64,000 nucleotides of DNA from Psilocybe azurescens (GCA_023853785.1 JAJIRX010000336.1:1-64000), one strand, 5' to 3'; positions 46,301-57,772 are shown, counted from the first letter of the stretch. Numbers and translations are program-made. Notes: generated by a model not told the origin, from the sequence alone.

Positions 46301-46392
46301 ACATAGGGCAGCTACATTGTAGCGAGTGAAATGGGCCGTAGAACACACACAATGTATCTGTGTGACACGTGGCCAATGAATTCTATGGAAGC
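46301..46392. repeat. Short dispersed repeat, partner at 57690-57772
   Basis: Contains GCAGCTACATTGTAGCGAGTGA and an ATTCTATGG end; the reverse complement matches 57690-57772 (cactcgctacaatgtagctgc). Probably the end of a small MITE. Confidence 0.55.
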
Positions 46393-46639
46393 TGCATACA
46401 TTTTAAAGTGGTGGGAATTAATTACAAATGCTGTGGGACTGCCTGCATGAGCCTACAGTTAGCATACCACAGACTGGGTTCGGCCCCGAGATGGCTGGTC
46501 AAATACCCGATGCCGATGTAGCAGTTCATGCAAATCCAACTGTTCAATGACTCAAAATACAGTATATTTGGATAATTAAATGGGATCCAATGTTTTTCTT
46601 AGCTTTGAACGTGACAAGTTCAGGCGTTTGTGAACCAGA

Positions 46640-48713
46640 AGGTTTCGATATGCCTCCGAAATGTCCGATTTCCACAGCACAATATCTTCATTAGGATACT
46701 TTCTCTTGATATTGCGCAACATCTCCCCAGATGTGTCATGTTGTCAAGGGGTATCCGGCAATGTATTTTCGAGGAATCATGGAATTGAGGGAAAATGGGC
46801 CTGCGCTGTGATCGGTGACTAGATGGAATTCAGATGACCCAGCTTTAGGGATCTGGTACGTTGAACTGCTATACATTCCTGGTAATAGATCCGGACCAAA
46901 GGCTTTGGAAAAGCGACCCATCCTAATCTCAACATCTCTCTGGTTACGCAGGAATTTGCGTTTTGCGTCATCATCAGGAGGGGTAGTGAACCATCCCATA
47001 TATCTGGATATTCGCCAATGTGGGTATCAGCCCAAGGCCAGAAACCATTACGCAAACTTTCCACTACCGACACAACAAATGGACGATTTGGATGGCGCTC
47101 GAGCAGACGCTCAAATTGATCCACATTAATAGGTGTGCGGACCTCGAAAAGATCTGGATTTTCCCTAATAGTTTTGTTTACTATAGGATTGTTGATCTTG
47201 GCTGGGGGAGGCTGAGGGAGAGGCAATGCTGACAGTGTCCACTCGGGCGGTTGATCTTGAAACTTCGCCCCATCGTCAGCGGAAGACATTATGACGAAGG
47301 TATTTAGGTCTCTTTCCAACGATTTCAGACTCCCTCAACGATTTTGCAGTCCAATTTTCCATGTCCACGTTGTTTGCATAACTTGCAGATGTGCTTGAAG
47401 GTGCATTTCTCCCCGAGCTTGCACCCCCAATTGCATTGAAACAGTGACAGATTTCGGATCACCCACTTGAATGTCCTGAGCGTCCTGCAACGTTTTCGGG
47501 ACCCCCCACTCTGTCCCTCTGATCCCACTCCATCCGGGCGCCACGATGGCTTCATAGTAATCATGGAATTGGTCTCGGTCGGTAAGTAGTAGGTTTTGTC
47601 CGCTCCCGACTTTATGTCTGACAGCATCGTCATACTTGAACAGCCTTGGATGAATGGAGACGGATTTAATTGAGAACAGTCGCTCCATGTACTCTCCATA
47701 CGATCTGAGTTCGTCATATCAATGTGGGAATAGGAACGACGTTGCTTTGACGGTGAGATTCCATGCTGCTGTCCACTGCCCACTTGACTCGATTCGCTTT
47801 GCCGGTTTAGGCCTTCCAAAGTGGATTTCAGTAGGCCCAATATGACCGATGTTTTCTTCAGGGTAGTTAAGGAAGTGGAGAGCACTGAAGACCATATCGA
47901 GGTCGACAGCGTCCCCTTTGATGAGTGCGTCCCATTCTGAACTTGGAAATTTGGTGGGAGCACTGATTGCTCCTCTAATCCATCGTTTGACTGTAGCCTA
48001 GTCTTTTTGCAAGAGATCAAGGATGTTTCAAGTTGTGTTGCAGCTGCGCTTTGGTTCGTCAGCGATTGTGTTTTCGCTTCAGATGTGAACCATGGCATAT
48101 CCGATTCGTATATTCGTTGTTTCTTGTTGGATTGCCCTTGATAACCGTCCCTTCCTTCATATCCATCATCTGTCTTGTCTTCATCTGACCCGCCAGAACC
48201 GTTGCTGTCGTCTGATCCATTATCGTTGGACTTTGATATTCGGGTAAGGAACTCGTCGACTGATTCATCTTGCTCAGGCCTTCCTCCGGAAATAGTCCCC
48301 TCAGGCTGTGTAGATCCTTGACGTTGCTTACTAGCTGCATGCGCTGTAACAAGCATGGTGTTCGACTCTCGTTCCCCCTCGCCCCAATCGCTCTATCAGA
48401 TTCGGTCTGGAACCCGTCGAGGACTGCCGTGTACTCTCCGAGTGCTTTCAACTTGGGTTCGTCCTCTTCCTCTGACCTGATTCCGAGAGCTGTGACGATC
48501 CTAAATATGGCTCTTTGCTTTGACAGAGTCCCACATCGGAAATCCTCGATAGCAGACTCGATTGCGAGGACAGTCGATTCAGCAAACCCAGACTCTTTGT
48601 GCGTTTCAGGGGTAGCTCGGTGTCGGGTTCCTCTGACATCATCAACGGATCTAGTCCCCTCTCTCTCGATTTCCTTCAAACTTGCTGAACTTGAGCTTCA
48701 TGTTCTTCCATAA
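46640..48713 (-). mobile_element. Truncated retroelement, ORF1 plus reverse-transcriptase N-part
   Basis: Minus-strand frames give, in order: an N-terminal stretch with DFRCGTLSKQRAIFRI; an acidic linker and YESDMPWF; PTKFPSSEWDALIKGDAVDL; YDDAVRHKVGSGQNLLLTD; a Cys/His cluster with CNWGCKLGEKC and a CCHC knuckle CKLCKQRGHGKLDC; then a pol part with SLRNGFWPWADTHIGEYPD, FGPDLLPGMYSSSTYQIP, LVTDHSAGPFSLNSMIP and finally WKSDISEAYR. This combination is common in mushroom genomes; a DIRS-like / tyrosine-recombinase class is my best guess but no recombinase is present. At least three frame shifts, and the RT palm catalytic part is gone: homology stops near 46640. Confidence 0.75.
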
Positions 48714-48783
48714 ACTTGTAAACAGAGAAAATGTAGTGATTTGAATTTATTCAGATGTTTTTTCGAAAGAATACCGACAGCGC

Positions 48784-48876
48784 TCTAGGAGAGCAACAAG
48801 GTATGTAAGAGAGGGTCAGTTAAACTATCCAGCAATGCAACACACCTAGGAGAGCAACGAGGTATGTAAGAGAGGG
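48784..48876. repeat. Two 31-bp direct repeats, 62-bp period
   Basis: 'ctaggagagcaac(a/g)aggtatg' followed by 'taagagaggg' at 48784 and again at 48846, just upstream of the truncated retroelement. Could be part of its leader or terminal repeat. Confidence 0.6.
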
Positions 48877-49171
48877 TAAAGACCACTCAAGGACTCGGGG
48901 CTCTCCTAAGTTGTCTATGTCTCAGGTAACAATGAAAAGGCCATTTGGCCAAAATTGAACCAAACCGTGATTAACAGGCTTGGATATAAAGGCCAGCGGG
49001 CCAAAGTCAACAATGTATCACCAGTCAACACAGAAAGGCTAGCGGGCCACTATGAACAGTAATAACCAGTTCATAGAAACAATGACACATAAGTTGGGTG
49101 TTTTTGCCATTGAGTGAGGGTTTGTAGTCCGAGCGCTTTGTCAGAAGTCGGGCGTCGAATCACATTGGACT
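48877..49171. other. Gap between truncated retroelement and chromovirus
   Basis: No gene. Contains three 'ggc(c)agcgggccaaa'-like words (about 48950-49060), perhaps a degraded short repeat. Confidence 0.4.
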
Positions 49172-49596
49172 TGTTACGACTTCAAGCTTATATTCACGTG
49201 CGTGGATAAAGCCGACAGTCAAGTAGTCAAGAACAGCAAGTTCCAAGCGGTGTCAAGTAAGAGGAGGTTAGATTCTCAAGAACTAGCTAAAGAATACAGT
49301 GGATCCTTCCTGGTATAAATACTATGAACCGCACAGCAAGTTGAAACGAGTTTGAATGTTCATCAGCAGATGTATATAAAAATAGAGGAAACAGATCAAG
49401 CGTTCATCGAAAGATGTATCACAAAAGATAGAAGTGAAAGTCCATCAAAGATATGATGGAGTTTCATAGATATGATGGAAAGCAAAGTTCATCAGAACAT
49501 ACAATGATGTATCAATGATGTGACGGATGACAAAGAGAAGGGAAAAGAAAAGAAAAGAGAAAGGAAAAGCAAAAAGAAAATAAAGTGTCCGTAACA
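49172..49596 (-). repeat. 3' LTR of the chromovirus (425 bp)
   Basis: Plus-strand reading begins TGTTACGACTTCAAGC and ends GTCCGTAACA. Very similar to 55313-55810 except for a ~73 bp block absent here. Contains TATAAATACTATGAACC-like promoter sequence near 49314. Confidence 0.92.
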
Positions 49597-49609
49597 TTAC
49601 CCCCCTTCT
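49597..49609 (-). other. Polypurine tract
   Basis: On the minus strand AAGGGGGGTAA directly abuts the 3' LTR, the expected plus-strand priming site. Confidence 0.7.
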
Positions 49610-50121
49610 AAGGTTCGACTGTCCCAGTCGAATGGTCTTCAGTATCCGTAGGGTTCTCCAGTATTGTTTGCGATGCCAACGTCATCCGTCGGGCTCGAGT
49701 CGGGCTGACGAGAAGGCGTGCCAGTCTGATTGTTGATGTCAAAAGGTTGTGGTGGATCAGTGTCGGTGAGTCGTTCCGTGGGGGTGTCTGCGTGCGGTGT
49801 TTGATGAGCACATGTTCGATGGCTCGTTCGAAACCCTTGAGTTGAAGACGTTTGAGGGAGTCGGTGGCAGCTTTGTGGTGGACTCGGACTCGCGCACGTT
49901 TGACTGCAATGTCCGCCTCAATGATTCGTATTTCGCCAGATAAATAGTCGAAGAATTCGAGTTCTCGTTCGATAAAGGGGGCAAAGGGCTTCGGCGTTGT
50001 ATTGGTTTTCGGCATTTTTCAAGATTTCAAGTAGTTCGTAGACGGAGAGAGTATTAAAAAGTTGAGACGACGTAGTAGTAGGTTGGGGAACGGAGGAGGC
50101 ACAAGCAGTGGAATGAGACAT
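49608..50121 (-). CDS. Accessory frame II, 3' of pol in the chromovirus
   Basis: Starts MSHSTACASSVPQ, continues LFNTLSVYELLEILKNAE, then after a one-base shift near 49990 reads PFAPFIERELEFFDYLSGE, IIEADIAVKRARVRVHHKA and LKGFERAIEHVLI to a stop at 49608. Helical, charged, no transmembrane segment or signal peptide, so not env-like by sequence. Unrecognised. Confidence 0.55.
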
Positions 50122-50144
50122 TGTTGGATATCGATGTTTGTTGC

Positions 50145-50459
50145 CTAGAAGTGTAGCGACTTGACCTTTCTTATAGCCTTTGTTGCCAGTCCGGGTCTAA
50201 ATTTTTCCTTGAGCTGGGAAATCCGCAGTTGATACTCTAGATTTTGGTCATGCGCCATTGCTGCGCATCTTGCCTTGAGTTCATTGTGTGCTTGTTTCTC
50301 CGCATCTCGAGACATTATGAGCGCTATCTCGAGTTCTTCAAGCATTTGTTGTCGATCTTCTTGGGATTTCAGTATTTTTGTCGTGAGGAAAATAGGTTCG
50401 TGAGTGTTTTGGGGAAAGAGAGTGGACTTGACGCGTTTGATTGAGGGAAAGGAGAGCAT
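50145..50459 (-). CDS. Accessory frame I, coiled-coil, 3' of pol in the chromovirus
   Basis: 104 codons from ATG 50459 (MLSFPSIKRVKSTLFPQ). QEDRQQMLEELEIALIMSRD, KQAHNELKARCAAMAHD and LRISQLKEKFRPG suggest a coiled coil. It lies between the chromodomain end and accessory frame II. It may be a separate protein or the pol C-terminal tail. Confidence 0.55.
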   Translation of the reverse strand: MLSFPSIKRVKSTLFPQNTHEPIFLTTKILKSQEDRQQMLEELEIALIMSRDAEKQAHNELKARCAAMAHDQNLEYQLRISQLKEKFRPGLATKAIRKVKSLHF

Positions 50460-50519
50460 GTTGATTGATTGTCAAGTGAGGGAGGATGGTGGTCTTTTTA
50501 CAGCTTGTGACGTGTTTGG

Positions 50520-50700
50520 TAAGTCTGTAAGATTTCGTTACCGGTTTCTTCAAAGACCGAAGCCGGTTCCCACGTTGCTTCGGTGATCGGATAGTCCTTC
50601 CATTTGATGTAGTATTGGTATCCTCTTCCTCTTTTTCGATGTTTGAGAATCGTCTCTATTTCCCAATGTTCTTCTTCATTTAATATCTCTGGTGGCGGTC
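50520..50700 (-). CDS. Chromodomain of the integrase
   Basis: After the TGA at 50699, the frame gives EEEHWEIETILKHRKRGRG, YQYYIKWKDYPITEATWEP and SVFEETGNEILQTY: a chromodomain with the aromatic and WEP landmarks. It places the element in the chromovirus clade, whose chromodomains steer integration to marked chromatin. Confidence 0.85.
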
Positions 50701-52820
50701 AAATGAAATTGGGTCCATGTGTTTTGGTCTCGTGGTATGGATTAAGAAGTGTCGCATGGAATACATCATGAATGAGCCATCCTTTGGGGAGTTCCAGTCG
50801 ATAAGTTAGGGGTCCTAAGACTTCTTTGATCTTGAAGGGTCCTTCTCGTTTTGGTGCCATTTTCTTGTGATAATTTGTCTGTAAATTTGTCGCTTCTAGC
50901 CAAACTCTTTGTCCTTGGATGAACAGTGTGAAGTTTGAGTTTTTCCTTTCAGCCATCCTTGTCCGGGCTAGTTCGTGGGCTGCTAGGGCTTCTTCTCGAT
51001 CCTTTTGAAGATACTTCAGTCTTTCTTCTACTGAAGGAAACTTGGTGTGTTCGAATGCGGTGGGAATTCGCGATGGGGGAGTATCTGAGAATTAATTCAA
51101 ATGGTGTTCTCTGTCTGTCCGCATGTCTTCGGTTATTGTGAGTGAATTCGAGGGTCCCAAGTCGTTTGTGCCAGTCTTCTGGGTGAGATGAGCAGTATAT
51201 GGATAGATAGGCTTCGATCTCTTGGTTATATCATTCCGTTGTTCCATCTGTTTGAGGGTGATAAGCAGTTGAAAATTTCGATTTTACTCCAAGGAGTTTC
51301 ATTAGCTCTTTGAATGATTCAGCAGCAAATCTGGGGTCTCAATCTGATGTGAGGCTGTCTGGTAGTCCAAACCTTTTGTAGAAATTGTCCAGTAAGAGTT
51401 TGCCAGTCTTTTCAGCATCCAGTCCTTTCATTCGGCATGGAATAAGGATAAGTCCTTTTGTGTTCCCGTGATCGGTGATGCTTAGAATCACATCAAATTC
51501 AACTTCTCCTTGCTTGTCCAGGATCGGTGGAAGGTCTGTAAGGAAGTCCATAGCACTGTCTGCAAAGGGTCGGCCTGACTTTGGTCCAGGTATCGGTATG
51601 AATGATGGGTTAGAGGGATGTCGATTTATTTTGAACTGTTGGCAGGCGGCACATCCTTTTACATATTGCTTGACAAATGATCGTAATCCTGGCCACCAGT
51701 AGTGTTGTTTTACTGAATTGAATGTTTCTAATTCTCCAGGGTGTCCGGCTGAGATAGGGTCGTGATATGATTTGACTATGTCTTTCCGTAGGGTTTGATC
51801 TTTTGGAATGTAGGCTCGTCCTTGGTAGTATAAGATAGTTTTGCCATTCACGTTCTCTGTTTTCCATTCTCTGAGGTCGTGTTGTGCATTTGGTGGTCCT
51901 CCTTCTAATAGGGTTTTCATTGCTTCTGCTGCGTTGTGGTCCAGTTCGTTCGCATTGGCAATTCTTTCCTGTAACTCGGCATCAATTAAGTCGATGAAAA
52001 GCTTTTCTGGAAGTAAGGTGATGTTTTCATTGTCATGGTCTTCTTCTGGGGTGAAATCGGGGCGTCTTGAAAGGGTATCGGATTGAATCATTTTGTTTCC
52101 AGGTAGATGTACCAACTTCAGATTGAATTCTGAGACATACAGAGACCAGCGCGCCTGTCGTCGGTTTAGATTTTGGGCTGATCTGAAATATGTCAAATTC
52201 TTGTGATCTGAATATACCATAGTCGTGTGTTCTGATCCTTGGATGTAGTGTCTCCATTCCTGTAATGATCTGATTATTCCCAGTAATTCCCTGTAGTAGA
52301 TTTCGTAGTTTCTTTCAGTTGGAGAGAATGTTCTTGATATAAATGCGCATGGGTGTCTTTCACCATTTCCGTCCAGTTGAGTAAGGACTGCTCCAGAGGC
52401 ATATTTTGAAGCGTCAGATTCGATTTGAAATGGTTTGGCAGGGTCAGGCATCAAGAGTACTGGTTCTTCCGTGAATCGTTTCTTCAGTTCATCAAAGGCA
52501 GCTTGAGTTGTGTCATTCCATAGAAATCCTTTGTCTTTCTTCAGGAGTTCATTTAGAGGTCGAGCTACTTCAGAGAATTTCCAGATGAATTTTCGGTAGA
52601 AGTTCCCAAAGCCCAGGAACGATCGGACTTGTTTGAGAGTAGTAGGTGCTGGCCAGTCTTGAATTCCTTTGAGTTTTGTTGGATCCATAGAGATTTTTCC
52701 TGCTTCAACAATCATTCCGAGATATTCCACTTTTCCTTGAGCAAAAGAGCATTTTTCCGGTTTGAGATAGAGATTGTTTTCTCGGAGTCGTTGTAGAACC
52801 ATTTTGGTGTATTTTTCCAA
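50701..52820 (-). pseudogene. pol: RNase H and integrase part of pol
   Basis: ORF 52820-51339: end of RT thumb (FLGFGNFYRKFIWKFSEVA), RNase H (QIESDASKYASGAVLTQ, MVYSDHKNLTYF), integrase zinc region (HDPISAGHPGELETF, YWWPGLRSFV, CAACQQFK), and the core start MDFLTDLPP. Interrupted by TGA 51339 (TSD-stop-DPRF) and TGA 51231, then the GPY-like module (QRVWLEATNLQTN, KREGPFKIKEVLGPLTYRLE, IHDVFHATLLNPY) up to 50701. Confidence 0.88.
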
Positions 52821-52826
52821 TTCCCC

Positions 52827-53570
52827 TCAATCTTTCGCAAAGATTAGAATGTTGTCCATATAGATGATTACGAAGCATTGTGATATCATGTCTTTGAAGA
52901 TTGAGTCCATCATGGATTGGAAGGTTGCTGGGGAATTGCACATGCCAAAGAACATTACAGTTGGTTCGAAAAGTCCTCGGTTGGTTTTGAATGCTGCTTT
53001 CCATTGGTCACCGTCTTTTATCCTGATGTTGTTGTAGCCCCATCGGATATCTAGTTTGGTGAAGAATTTTGCGCCTTTCAATTTGTCCATAAGTTCCATA
53101 ATCCGTGGTAGTGGGTAAGCGTTCTTGATTGTCCAGTCGTTCAGATACCTGTAGTCTTGACAAGGTCTAAGCTTTCCATCTTTCTTTGATACAAAGAAGA
53201 AGGGAGATGCCATAGGTGATTCCGAGGGTCGAATGTATCCTTTGTCCAATTGTTCGTTTGTCCAGGTGTCCAGTTCTGTTTGTTCTGCTGGTGTGATATT
53301 GTATGCCTTGAATTTCTTTGGTATGAATCCTTCTTTTAACTCAATTTTATGGTCCCATGGTCTTGGTTCTGGGAATCGGTCTGCCGCTTGTTTATCGAAA
53401 AGGTCCATATATGATTGATATTCTGGGGGAACGATTTCTTGGAGAGGTCTTGTCGGTTTCTCTGGTTCATATTGTTGGGCCAGCGTCTGTGAGGTTGTGA
53501 TTTTGGTGTTAAGCCAAGTTTCTTTTATTTCGTCTTCGTTTGCATCCCGATATATTGGATGACTAACAAT
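52827..53570 (-). pseudogene. pol: Reverse transcriptase part of pol, catalytic motif mutated
   Basis: Reads [83 protein letters not shown], then [14 protein letters not shown] and TGA 52827. The second catalytic Asp of YMDD is Asn (codon 52851-52853, AAC), a G-to-A change on the coding strand, so the enzyme would be dead even without the stops. Confidence 0.9.
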
Positions 53571-54041
53571 TCAAATTCCCTCCAATGGGTGGGTAGTCTC
53601 GATTGTTGGTGTTCGTTCGTCCGTTTCTTCTTCAATGGTGGTTTGATTTATCGTAGGCCCTTGACGTGGTTTCCAAGTTATCTGTCCGTTCCGCCAGTTG
53701 ATTCCTGGATTCTTTTCCTGTAGCCAAGGGAATCCTAAAATAATTTTCTGTTTTCCTAGCCCAGAGACCAGTAATTGTTCCCGATGGTTCCGGTTTCCAA
53801 CCTTTAGGTCCAGGTCTACAAATGACGAGATGGTTCCTTTCTTGTTTGGGGTTCCATCTACATTATAAACCTGGATTGGTTTTTCCAAGGGTTGGGTTCT
53901 GAGTCCAAGTTTTTGTGCATAGTTCTGGTCAATGAATTTCCCTCCTGCTCCTGAGTCTAAGAGCGCCCAGAGGTTTTGACGATTTGTGAGCCATTCTGTT
54001 TCTTGGTGGGGAATGAAACTGGTAAAAGCATAGTTTTATTC
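53571..54041 (-). pseudogene. pol: Aspartic protease part of pol
   Basis: WALLDSGAGGKFIDQNYA carries the DSGA active-site motif (about 53943-53958), followed by KKGTISSFVDLDLKVGN and KIILGFPWLQEKNP (flap and ILG motifs). Ends in TGA at 53571. Confidence 0.85.
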
Positions 54042-55387
54042 TCAATTGTTGCCGTAAGTACAGATTGTATCTTCAGATAAGGAGAGACAGACGTCGTCCT
54101 GTTTCTCCACTTTAAAAATCCTTTTCTTCTTTCTCTTCAAATCCTGTTTTAACCATGAGGTCTGCGAGTTCGTCTTTTTGTCCTTGTTCAGGCTCCTGAT
54201 ATGGGCATGGAGTTCCTTTGGGGTCCACTTCTTGCTGGGTTGTCCTTGGGTTCTGTTCTGGTTTGTTGGTCCTTTCTGTGGGCAATCTCTGGATAGATGT
54301 CCTTGTTGTTTGCACCTGAAACAGGCGCCTTTCCTGATTAATTCGGCTCGTTCTTTGGCTGTCATGGTGCTTACGTCCATCCTGTTTGGGTCGTAGTTCC
54401 TGTTGTTTCTTGGGAAGTTGTTCCATCGTGGCACCCTCCTACGTTCTTCTGGTTCTTCTCTAAAGACCTTGGCCAGTCTATAGTTGGTGTCAAATGTTGT
54501 TGCTTTTTGTACCAGCCTTGGATTGTCCTTGGAAGGTCTTCAGAGTACAGGATCCTGTCGGCAAGCTGAGGTGTGATGCATTTTTGGAATAATCCAATGA
54601 GGTGGGCATGGTCTGATTCCGTTTCTGTTCCTAGATTGGCTTGTCCTACCAACAATTTGAACTTGTTGATGATGTCTTCCACTCTTTCGTTGGGTTTTTG
54701 CCTAAGTCGTTTTATGTCGTTCATGGCTGATCTGGTTTCGTCCACCGGGGTGAATGCGTCATGGAATTTTTCGAGGAATGTGCTGAAGGTGTCCCATTCG
54801 ATGGTTTGATTGGGACTGATTCCTCTCGTCTTTGAGGTTAAGTACTGTTCTTTCCATAGTTTTGCTCCTCCTTCCATGCAGAATGATAAGATGAAGGCGA
54901 TTTTCTTCTTGTCGGTGTTATAGATGTCTTCGTTTATGTCCATGTAAAGATAGCAGTCTTGTATAAAAGACTTGGACTTTGTTTGGTCTCCATCGAATAC
55001 AACGGGTTTGTTGATTGAGATTTCTTTCTTTCCGTTTGTTTCGACCATGTCTGTGTCTTGTTGTTCTTCTTGGTCTATCGCCAGGGTTGATAATAAGCCG
55101 TATAGCGAGTTCGATAGGTCTTCGTTGCCTAGGTTGATATCTTCAGAGCTTTGTCTGGACGGGTTCAGTGTCTGCCAATTTCGTGTCAGGGTTCCTTCTT
55201 CTGAGCTGTCGGTAGCGGGAATTCCGCTTTTCGGTGGTGCCGTGTTTTGTTTGGTTTCAGAGGTCTCGTCTGCTGGGGAGCGGGGCGAGATTCGTAGATG
55301 AGCTAGTTCTTTTGTTACGACTTCAAGCTTATATTCACGTGCGTGGATAAAGCCGACAGTCAAGTAGTCAAGAACAGCAAGTTCCAA
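54042..55387 (-). pseudogene. gag: Gag with CCHC zinc knuckle, frame-broken
   Basis: The frame is already open inside the 5' LTR (ATG 55387) and runs to 54371: acidic lead, then KPVVFDGDQTKSKSFIQD, MEGGAKLWKEQYL, EKFHDAFTPVDETRSAM, KLLVGQANLG. A one-base loss in the run at 54504-54508 moves the frame to FREEPEERRRVPRWNN and the knuckle CFRCKQQGHLSRDC, ending at TGA 54042. The true start may be an ATG downstream of the LTR. Confidence 0.85.
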
Positions 55388-55810
55388 GCGGTGTCAAGTA
55401 AGAGGAGGTTAGATTCTCAAGAACTAGCTAAAGAATACAGTGGATCCTTCCTGGTATAAATACTATGAACCGCACAGCAAGTTGAAACGAGTTTGAATGT
55501 TCATCAGCAGATGTATATAAGAATAGAGGAAACAGATCAAGTGTTCATTGAAAGATGTATCATAAAAGATAGAAGTGAAAGTCCATCAAAGATATGATGG
55601 AGTTTCGTAGATATGATGGAAAGCAAAGTTCATCAGAACATACAATGATGTATCAATGATGTGACGGATGACAAAGAAAAGGGAAAAGAAGAGAAAAGAA
55701 AAGACTTGTCGTAACAATCACATGATGTTGTCCATCATGTGACAAGAAGGTTTTATATACGAAAAGGAAAAGAAAAAGGAAAAGCAAAAGAAAATAAAGT
55801 GTCCATAACA
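55313..55810 (-). repeat. 5' LTR of the chromovirus (498 bp, with internal insertion)
   Basis: TGTTACGACTTC start and GTCCATAACA end. Relative to the 3' LTR it has about 73 extra bp near 55704-55776, containing an inverted repeat CTTGTC..ACATGATG / CATCATGTGACAAG. No PBS starting with TGG was seen next to it. Confidence 0.9.
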
Positions 55811-55819
55811 CCAGTACTT

Positions 55820-56000
55820 AGATATACCTCAGTCACTTTATTTTTTCTGACTGAGGTATGTTTTTCTATTAATATGTAATGTATATCAATATTCTGATAG
55901 ATTTGTAGATACTATTGTATCTACTTAGGTACATATGAATCCGAGTCACTTTATTCTTTTCTGACTGAGATACTATTGTGTCTACTTAGGTCTAGATTTT
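55820..56000. repeat. Palindrome and duplicated 'gtcactttatt...ctgactgag' block
   Basis: tacctcagtca / tgactgaggta form a hairpin with a 12-nt T-rich loop near 55827-55858. The loop side and the following 'agatactattgt(a/g)tctacttaggt' recur at 55935-55990. Confidence 0.6.
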
Positions 56001-57599
56001 TTAACATTTTGTTACTCACCAACTGCGCCTTAAGTTCCTTTATTTCCTTTGATATATCGCCATCAGTCAGTGCACTCCAGATATGGTTATCAACATTATG
56101 AAGTGTTTCCAAAAGTTCGGCTGCAGAAGGTATAATCATTTAGATAGACATGGTATTTAAATTTTGATAAGAAACTGTTCTTGTGGATATGGCTGTTCAG
56201 GGGCCATTCAGCAGATGAAGTTGTAGATGATAACAAAAGATTCCCAATTTTGCAGTGCTGGCAAAATCAACCATCATGTGATATAAATAGTCACAAATAA
56301 AGATTAAGTTTGATTGCAACCTTATCTATTTCAATCTTTTGAAACATATCGTATTGACATTACCAACAGCATCAACAAAACATGAATGATCTATGACAGG
56401 ATACATCTGGCATGTCCAATGTTGCAGAGCTGGCATCACCTGATCCCAAAATCTATACCATTCCAAGACCCATTCCTCAGCCCCAGCCACAAAGTCAATC
56501 ACCACACATGGACTCTCTACCACCCACTGATGGTGATTCCACTCAGACACCACATTCAATTAGCATTCCAGACAGTTTCAGACAGATAATTGGGCCCAAT
56601 GGCGAGGAAATATATGTATCTAAATTCCTGGTACCAATTACACAAAAGAATTTCAAATTACACACTGCCAGGCAGGGCTACAACTAGACAAAGCAATATG
56701 GTGGAGTAATTGCTATTTTTCTTTTGCGAATTGCCAAATGAGCCTGTCAGCTGGGTGGCCAAGCATTTTGGGGCTGCCATTGTTCCGATGTTATGTCAGT
56801 AACCTACATATATTATGGCTATCCTTCCCTCAATTCAGGTTGTATGAACCACTCATTTGGGGCCACCTCTATTTCAATTTGGTTGCACATACTGCCTGAA
56901 CTGGATTTTATTTAAATTTTGTTTGTCAGTTGCACATGTTGTGGCTGAAGATATCCAAAGATTGGCCACATCAGCCAGTTGTCTTGGGGCTGAGATTACC
57001 CTGAGCTTGGCTGTCATCCATGTATATCGGGGCTGCAGATGGCTGTAGTTGAGCATTCAGCTGCCATATTCAGGGCTATTATTACTGGAATTTGGTCACA
57101 CATGTTGGGGCCAATGTAGCTTACAGCTTGGTCATGTCGGCTGCGCTCTTCCACTCCAATGATGCAGCTTTTCAGACCTCCCACTGCTCTTTTCACCACT
57201 TGTAGATCATTACAGTCTTTTACTTACTAGTTCTTCAGTCATGCAATAGTGCAGGTTTGGAACTTATCATTCTTGGTGACAGTGTCCTGGTCCCAGCTGA
57301 TCCGTTAAGCATTAGTTTATATAGTTTGTAGCCAAATTCATGTGTTTTTGTTAGCATTTGATCCGAGTTGAACTGAGAACTCTTGGGACTGAGCCAGTGA
57401 ATTGCGCGCAACATGTGCACCTTCATATTCAGGTACTGTATTTGCCAACTTGATTCACTATCATAATGCAATACAAAACATAGTTCTATCTAACATATCA
57501 CCAAAGGGTATGGGGCTGCATCCATGCTGTTGGTGGCTGTAACCAATATATTCAGGGCTGTGTTCACAATATTGGTGACCACAGCCGATATCAGGTTAA
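56001..57599. other. CpG-poor interval with weak frames and 'ttggggctg' words
   Basis: One plus-strand frame 56412-56687 (MSNVAELASPDPK, IPDSFRQIIGPNGEEIYVSK) looks protein-like but has no known family; it may be a transposon remnant. From 56760 to 57500 the word TTGGGGC(TG/CA) recurs about six times at irregular spacing. Confidence 0.35.
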
Positions 57600-57772
57600 A
57601 TTTCCCTCCTGCATAGCATTCTATGGCACCAAGTGAGTCACTACATTGTATGTTATATCATCTGACTTCTTATAGGTGTGTTCTATAGAATTCTATGGCA
57701 CCAAGTCACACATATACATTGTGTACATTCTATGGCACTAGTCACTCGCTACAATGTAGCTGCTCTATGTGG
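57600..57772. repeat. Small MITE-like repeat
   Basis: 'ttctatggcacc' occurs three times and the end (gtcactcgctacaatgtagctgc) matches the 46.3-kb copy in reverse. CATTGTA / TACAATG words face each other at the two ends. Confidence 0.5.

Larger units (their letters stand above)
49172..55810 (-). mobile_element. Ty3/gypsy chromovirus, full-length but inactivated
   Basis: Bounded by two LTRs that start TGTTACG and end CGTAACA/CATAACA. Coding is on the minus strand: gag with CCHC knuckle, aspartic protease, reverse transcriptase, RNase H, integrase, chromodomain, then two extra frames before the 3' LTR. A G-rich polypurine tract (49597-49609) sits next to the 3' LTR. Stops in pol: TGA at 54042, 53571, 52827, 51339, 51231 and 50699 (left ends), plus a TAA near 54036. 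The RT motif is YMDN instead of YMDD. Flanking 5-mers (ggact / ccagt) are not a duplication. Confidence 0.93.

Noticed and set aside
49167..55815. Target-site duplication of the chromovirus
   Set aside because: Flanking 5-mers ggact and ccagt differ; flanks may have been altered.
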